Below, in pieces: positions 60,604 through 64,000 of a DNA stretch of 64,000 bases. Numbering within the stretch: position 1 is the first letter of the stretch; each line of letters begins with the position of its first letter. The notes under the pieces were generated by a model. That model saw only the letters and a program-made list of their open reading frames with translations. It did no database searches and had not been told where the DNA came from. Origin of the DNA: Abyssibius sp040880065 (lineage in GTDB: Bacteria; Pseudomonadota; Alphaproteobacteria; Rhodobacterales; Rhodobacteraceae). Made by a program: the position numbers and the translations under genes. The DNA is taken from the NCBI GenBank assembly GCA_040880065.1, contig JBBDJE010000054.1, positions 9,630 through 73,629 on the forward strand. Direction: 5' to 3'.

Positions 60604-63003
60604 ATGCTGCGGCGCTTTCTGTCTGCATGGCTGGTGTGTCTGGCCTGTGTTTCAACAGCACAGGCGCGCAATCTGGCGCTTATTGTCGGCATAGACCATT
60701 ATGAAAACCTGCCCAGTCTTGCCCGCGCCGTTGAAGATGCAAGCGGCTATACCGCACTGTTTACCGAGCTTGGCTATGATGTCACCGTGCTGACCAACCC
60801 CGCCAGCACCGATTTCCGGCTGGAGCTGGCGCGGTTTTATGACAGCATCAACGAAGGCGATGTTGTGGCCTTTGTCTATTCCGGCCATGGCTGGAGCGAT
60901 GGCTCGCAAAACTACCTTGTGCCATCGGACACGCCCGAGGCGCTAAGCGCTGCCGAAGCGTCGATCTTTACGCTGCCGCTGCGCAACGGGCAGACGGGGA
61001 TTATGGATGAAATTGCCAAGCGCGGCGCAAGCCTGTCTTTGGCGATTATCGACGCCTGCCGCGACAACCCCTTTGCCCGCGGCGAAACCCGCGCGCTGGG
61101 CCTGGTTGGCGGGCTGGCCGCGATCGAGCCGCCTGCGGGTTCGTTCATCGTCTATTCGGCAGGGGCGAACCAAACCGCGCTAGACCGGCTTGGGGCGGCG
61201 GATGACTTTCAGTATTCGGTGTTTACACGCTTCTTTTTGCCGAACCTGCGCGAGTTTGGCGATTTGCGCCGCGCGATTGTGGTGACACGCAGCCAGGTGC
61301 AAGAGGCGGCCTCGATCATCAACCATAACCAGCGGCCCGCCTATTATGACGAGCTTTCCGGCACCGCCTGCCTGATCGGCGATTGCGATGCGCTGGTCGT
61401 GCCAGCAGCGGTTTCAGCCGCCGAGCTTGCCGCCAGCCAGTTTGCCGAAAGCGAATGGGGGCTGATCCAGAATTCAACCGATATCAATGTGCTAAGGGCC
61501 TTTGTGGCGCGCTACAGCGACTCTGTGCCGGAAATGGCCGAGCGCGCGCGCACACGCCTTGCGGCGCTGGAGGTGGAAAGCGCCACGCCGCCCGCCAACA
61601 CGCCCACAACGCCGCCCGCCGGAAACACCGTAGCCGCCGATACAGTGCTGGAGGATGAGCGCAGCGATCATGCCACCGCCGAAGTGCTTGCGCTGAACAG
61701 CCCCAGTGCCTTTATCGCGCCCGCACCGGACAAGCCGCCGCTGCCGGGGATGACGCGCACCAACGCCCCCGCAACGCCACCAACCGCGCCGGAAACCGCA
61801 ACAAATGCAGCGATGCCTGCCAATACCCGCAGCATCATTGATGAATGCGATGATATTGCCGCTATGTGGGGCAACCCCGACAACCCGATTGGCGTTGAGG
61901 GGCGGCTGAGCCTTGTCAACATTGCCGCCGAAGCCGTGGCCACCTGCGATGTGGCGGTGCGTAACCATCCTGACAACCCGCGTATGCGCTTTAACCTTGC
62001 CGCCGCGCTTTATGATCGTGGCGAGCTTGGTGACTTTGCAAAGGTGCATGACATTTCGATGCGATTGCTGAACGAGGGTTATGCGCCCGCAGGCATTTTA
62101 TTGGGTAATGTCTACTTTCTGGGTGATGGGGTCGAGGCAGACTGGGAGCTGGCCGCCGACTATCTGCGCCGTGCTGAAGCTGGCGGCTTTGTAGCGGCCA
62201 CCGCCATTCTCGCCTATCGCGACCTGGTTGACGAGAACCGTGTCCGTGAACGCGGGCAGGCGTTCTTGCGGCTGAACCAACTGGTTGCCCAAAATGACGT
62301 AACAGCGCAATATCTGCTTGGTGCGGCCTTGTTGTTTGGCGAGGGCGTGCGCCAGAATGTGAGCCGCGGCTTGCAGCTTTCAGAACTGGCAGGCCAGCAG
62401 GGCCACGCCTATGCCTATGAATCCATCGCCGAATATTATGAAAACCGTAACAATTTTAACCGCGATGATATTGCGCTGGCGCTTGAATATTATGCAAAGG
62501 CGCGCGATGCGGGCAGTGCCACTGCTGATTTTTACATCGCGAATATTTACAGCTATGGCACCGGCGTGCCTGTTGATCACGAGCGCGCCTTCCACTTCTA
62601 CCAGGCAGCCGCGCGGCTGAACCATGCAGGAGCTTATAACAACCTCGCCTTCATGTATGAAAACGGGCATTACGTCGAGGTTGACCTGTCGGAAGCGGTT
62701 GGTTTTTACGAGATTTCATCCGAACTCGGCTCGCCAGTTGCCAGTTATAATCTTGCGCTGGCTTATCTTGAAGGCAAGGGCGTGCCGGTCAATAACAACA
62801 AGGCGGCCGAATTGTTCATGCTGGCACTGGAGCGCGGCAACCGCTCGGTGATAGACGATACAGAGCTTGACCTTGGCGCCGAATATTTCGCCGCATTCCA
62901 GCGCCTGTTGCAAGAGCGCGGCTTTCATTCCGGCCCGATTGACGGCAACCTGACACCGTTTGACATTTCAGCGATGGAACAGATTTGCAACTGCGCAGGC
63001 TAG
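60604..63003 (+). CDS. Secreted caspase-family protease with Sel1 repeats
   Basis: The 799-residue protein has a Sec signal peptide (MLRRFLSAWLVCLACVSTAQA) and a caspase-like (C14) p20 domain at residues about 22-250. The catalytic pair is His95 in YSGHGWSDG and Cys152 in IDACRDNPFARG. A Pro/Thr/Ala-rich linker (residues about 325-400) follows. Then come five or more Sel1-type TPR repeats (for example ILLGNVYFLGDGVEADWELA, IYSYGTGVPVDHERAFHFY and LAYLEGKGVPVNNNKAAELF), and a short end GFHSGPIDGNLTPFDISAME that resembles a peptidoglycan-binding repeat. It would act in the periplasm or outside. It is divergent from gpmI and has no neighbouring partner. The start at the ATG 60604 fits the signal. 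Confidence 0.9.
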   Translation: MLRRFLSAWLVCLACVSTAQARNLALIVGIDHYENLPSLARAVEDASGYTALFTELGYDVTVLTNPASTDFRLELARFYDSINEGDVVAFVYSGHGWSDGSQNYLVPSDTPEALSAAEASIFTLPLRNGQTGIMDEIAKRGASLSLAIIDACRDNPFARGETRALGLVGGLAAIEPPAGSFIVYSAGANQTALDRLGAADDFQYSVFTRFFLPNLREFGDLRRAIVVTRSQVQEAASIINHNQRPAYYDELSGTACLIGDCDALVVPAAVSAAELAASQFAESEWGLIQNSTDINVLRAFVARYSDSVPEMAERARTRLAALEVESATPPANTPTTPPAGNTVAADTVLEDERSDHATAEVLALNSPSAFIAPAPDKPPLPGMTRTNAPATPPTAPETATNAAMPANTRSIIDECDDIAAMWGNPDNPIGVEGRLSLVNIAAEAVATCDVAVRNHPDNPRMRFNLAAALYDRGELGDFAKVHDISMRLLNEGYAPAGILLGNVYFLGDGVEADWELAADYLRRAEAGGFVAATAILAYRDLVDENRVRERGQAFLRLNQLVAQNDVTAQYLLGAALLFGEGVRQNVSRGLQLSELAGQQGHAYAYESIAEYYENRNNFNRDDIALALEYYAKARDAGSATADFYIANIYSYGTGVPVDHERAFHFYQAAARLNHAGAYNNLAFMYENGHYVEVDLSEAVGFYEISSELGSPVASYNLALAYLEGKGVPVNNNKAAELFMLALERGNRSVIDDTELDLGAEYFAAFQRLLQERGFHSGPIDGNLTPFDISAMEQICNCAG

Positions 63004-63515
63004 GGCAGCTTTTGCACCCCGAAAAAGATGCGCAACCCGCGCACAAAGCTGCCATAAGCCCAAAATGGCAGCGTTGCGCTGCGCAGAATTGCCGGTTTCA
63101 TAAGGCATAGCCGGATGAATGGTGCAAGGGTGCGGGTGTGAAGCATGCGCAACAGCACATTATGGCCCCCATAGTTGATAAGGTAGTGACGGATAAGGCG
63201 GGGCCGCACCGCACCCATGCGCAGCATTGCATGGCAGTCCACCTCGTGTTTGGCGCCGGCTACATTGACAAGTTTTTCGGCGCGCTGCGCAAAGCAGGGG
63301 CAAAACACATCGAACCCGTGGTCCGGCTTGTTCAGCCCCAACGGTATGCGCGGCATTGCGGCGCTGAAACGGCCGCCAAATGACAGGCCGAGATTTGCGC
63401 CCAGCAAATCGGCTATGCGCAGGGCGAAAACGCCACCGGCACTAAAGCCGAACACGTTGACCTCGGCATAGGCGTGCGGGGCAAAGCGGGCCGTGATGCT
63501 TTGTGCGACCTGCAA
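63000..63515 (-). pseudogene. Probable N-terminally truncated serine hydrolase-like protein
   Basis: The frame (171 residues from a TTG at 63515) has a nucleophile-elbow motif, NVFGFSAGGVFALRIADLL, only about 25 residues from its start, where alpha/beta hydrolases usually have at least 80-100 residues first. Later come VHHEVDCH-like KHEVDCHAMLRMG, and NYGGHNVLLRMLH with a candidate catalytic His. No Shine-Dalgarno or ATG is present; the open frame goes on upstream to a TAG at 63567-63569. I infer that the 5' part has been lost or frameshifted near the AT-rich region. The 3' end overlaps the caspase gene stop by 4 bp. Confidence 0.55.
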
Positions 63516-63548
63516 AGACGAATTGAAAAAGCTGCGAAATAGGTGTGC

Positions 63549-63566
63549 TAGTTGACCAAAGCGACG
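63549..63566. repeat. 18-bp direct repeat, copy 1
   Basis: The sequence reads CTAGTTGACCAAAGCGAC on the plus strand and recurs at 63656-63673 with two differences. The copies are 107 bp apart in the same direction and bracket the AT-rich segment upstream of the truncated hydrolase. They may be a duplication from a recombination event; I see no integrase. Confidence 0.6.
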
Positions 63567-63641
63567 CTATCACACAAATGCGTTACGATTTTAGTTGCTC
63601 CAACAGAATTTTGTTGCGCGCTTCGTGCAGAAATAAAAAAT

Positions 63642-63932
63642 TCAAAAACCATATTCTAGTCGATCAAAGCGACAAACCAGTTTTCGGAATTGAGAAAGAT
63701 ATGGCTCAACGTCAATATTACTCACATTTTCCTGCAAGAATGCACGTAGTACTGGCCTATCAAATTCGGCGTCCCCTTGAAAACCAAGCATAATTACCGC
63801 CTCTTTTGGAGAAGAGGATTTTTTTATAATTTGTTGAGTGCTCAGCCCGATGAACGAAGCCTCGTAACGTCTCCTATACGATGGATAGGTAAAATCGGCC
63901 CCCGAAGCTTCTGAACGACCTTCTTTGCACCC
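63642..63932 (-). other. Coding-like ORF fragment in the AT-rich window end
   Basis: On the minus strand, the frame open from just before 63932 to a stop at 63642 gives 96 residues including EASFIGLSTQQIIKK, EAVIMLGFQGDAEFDRPVL and VEPYLSQFRKLVCRFDRLEY. Amino acid composition looks natural, but there is no good start before an internal ATG at 63791. It may be the C-terminal part of a gene, or a displaced N-terminal part of the truncated hydrolase. I do not recognise a family. Confidence 0.35.
63656..63673. repeat. 18-bp direct repeat, copy 2
   Basis: CTAGTCGATCAAAGCGAC matches copy 1 at 63549-63566 in 16 of 18 bases. This copy lies within the coding-like fragment. See copy 1. Confidence 0.6.
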
Positions 63933-64000
63933 TCAAATTTCGACCCTGGGAGGGTAATCCCCCCCGAAAGTAAGGGGCTGGATAAGTAGAATTTTCTCGG
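63674..64000. other. AT-rich window end without confirmed genes
   Basis: Apart from the coding-like fragment noted at 63642-63932, the last 330 bp show no gene I can support. Base composition is visibly AT-richer than the rest of the window, which suggests a different origin or a boundary. G/C homopolymer runs around 63945-63980 (CCCTGGGAGGG, CCCCCC) are potential sequence-error spots. Confidence 0.5.

Noticed and set aside
63545..63793. Plus-strand 82-residue frame with LVDQSD repeated
   Set aside because: The repeat of residues only reflects the 18-bp DNA repeat; no ribosome site or family was seen, and the opposite strand looks more coding-like.

Overview
The window is a gene-dense, GC-rich alphaproteobacterial chromosome segment with no rRNA, tRNA, IS element or CRISPR array that I can recognise. 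Gene content points to Rhodobacteraceae (Rhodobacter/Roseobacter type): ethylmalonyl-CoA pathway genes (ecm, ccr, mch, mcl2) near sdhCDAB, a TIGR02186 protein, a DUF1285-MoxR-DUF58-DUF4159 cluster, a gpmI-envC-ctpA-rppH run and a NaChBac-type sodium channel. Species cannot be named from the sequence. A 10-base N gap inside ecm shows that this is a draft assembly.

Layout. 1-5.4 kb: end of a GNAT gene, then a forward operon of circularly permuted ATP-grasp, alpha-E, transglutaminase and Anbu proteasome-like protease, followed by a deleted alcohol dehydrogenase remnant and gluconokinase. 5.4-7.6 kb: DUF1428 and homogentisate dioxygenase, with a divergent MarR regulator and a clear operator. 7.7-11.9 kb: a very large coiled-coil protein with a papain-like C-terminus, broken by one missing base, plus a small acidic partner; this is the least explained locus. 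12.1-21.6 kb: malate dehydrogenase, a TauE permease, malyl-CoA thioesterase, NnrU, DUF1737, mesaconyl-CoA hydratase and succinate dehydrogenase, whose sdhB is split from sdhCDA by three unrelated genes. 21.7-25.6 kb: a DUF1989 protein, an SHMT-like enzyme with divergent LysR regulator, and deoD. 25.6-30.5 kb: ethylmalonyl-CoA mutase, a PlsB-like acyltransferase and crotonyl-CoA carboxylase/reductase. A 17-bp element with one mismatch lies upstream of both ecm and ccr. 30.5-40.2 kb: a RecD-like helicase, a bacterial voltage-gated sodium channel, TIGR02186 plus TauE, and a BMP-type nucleoside ABC transporter with a purine nucleoside phosphorylase. 40.4-44.5 kb: rimI, tsaB, NfuA-like protein, universal stress protein, Hsp20, trypsin-like protease and DUF1801. 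44.5-48.3 kb: glycolate oxidase glcDEF. 48.4-55.9 kb: the MoxR/DUF58/DUF4159 cell-envelope cluster and DUF1285. 55.9-63.0 kb: rppH, ctpA, envC, gpmI and a divergent secreted caspase with Sel1 repeats. 63.0-64.0 kb: an apparently truncated serine hydrolase and an AT-rich, repeat-containing end with only a coding-like fragment.

Metabolically, malate dehydrogenase, succinate dehydrogenase and the ethylmalonyl-CoA enzymes form one logical block: C2 units from acetate or polyhydroxybutyrate enter through Ccr, Ecm and Mch and leave as glyoxylate/malate and succinate into the TCA cycle. GlcDEF handles the glycolate-glyoxylate side. Two structurally unrelated purine nucleoside phosphorylases plus the BMP importer indicate nucleoside salvage. 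Several genes carry assembly or evolutionary scars: the frameshift in the giant protein, an in-frame 0.5-kb deletion in the dehydrogenase, and a 33-bp duplicated end of sdhA.
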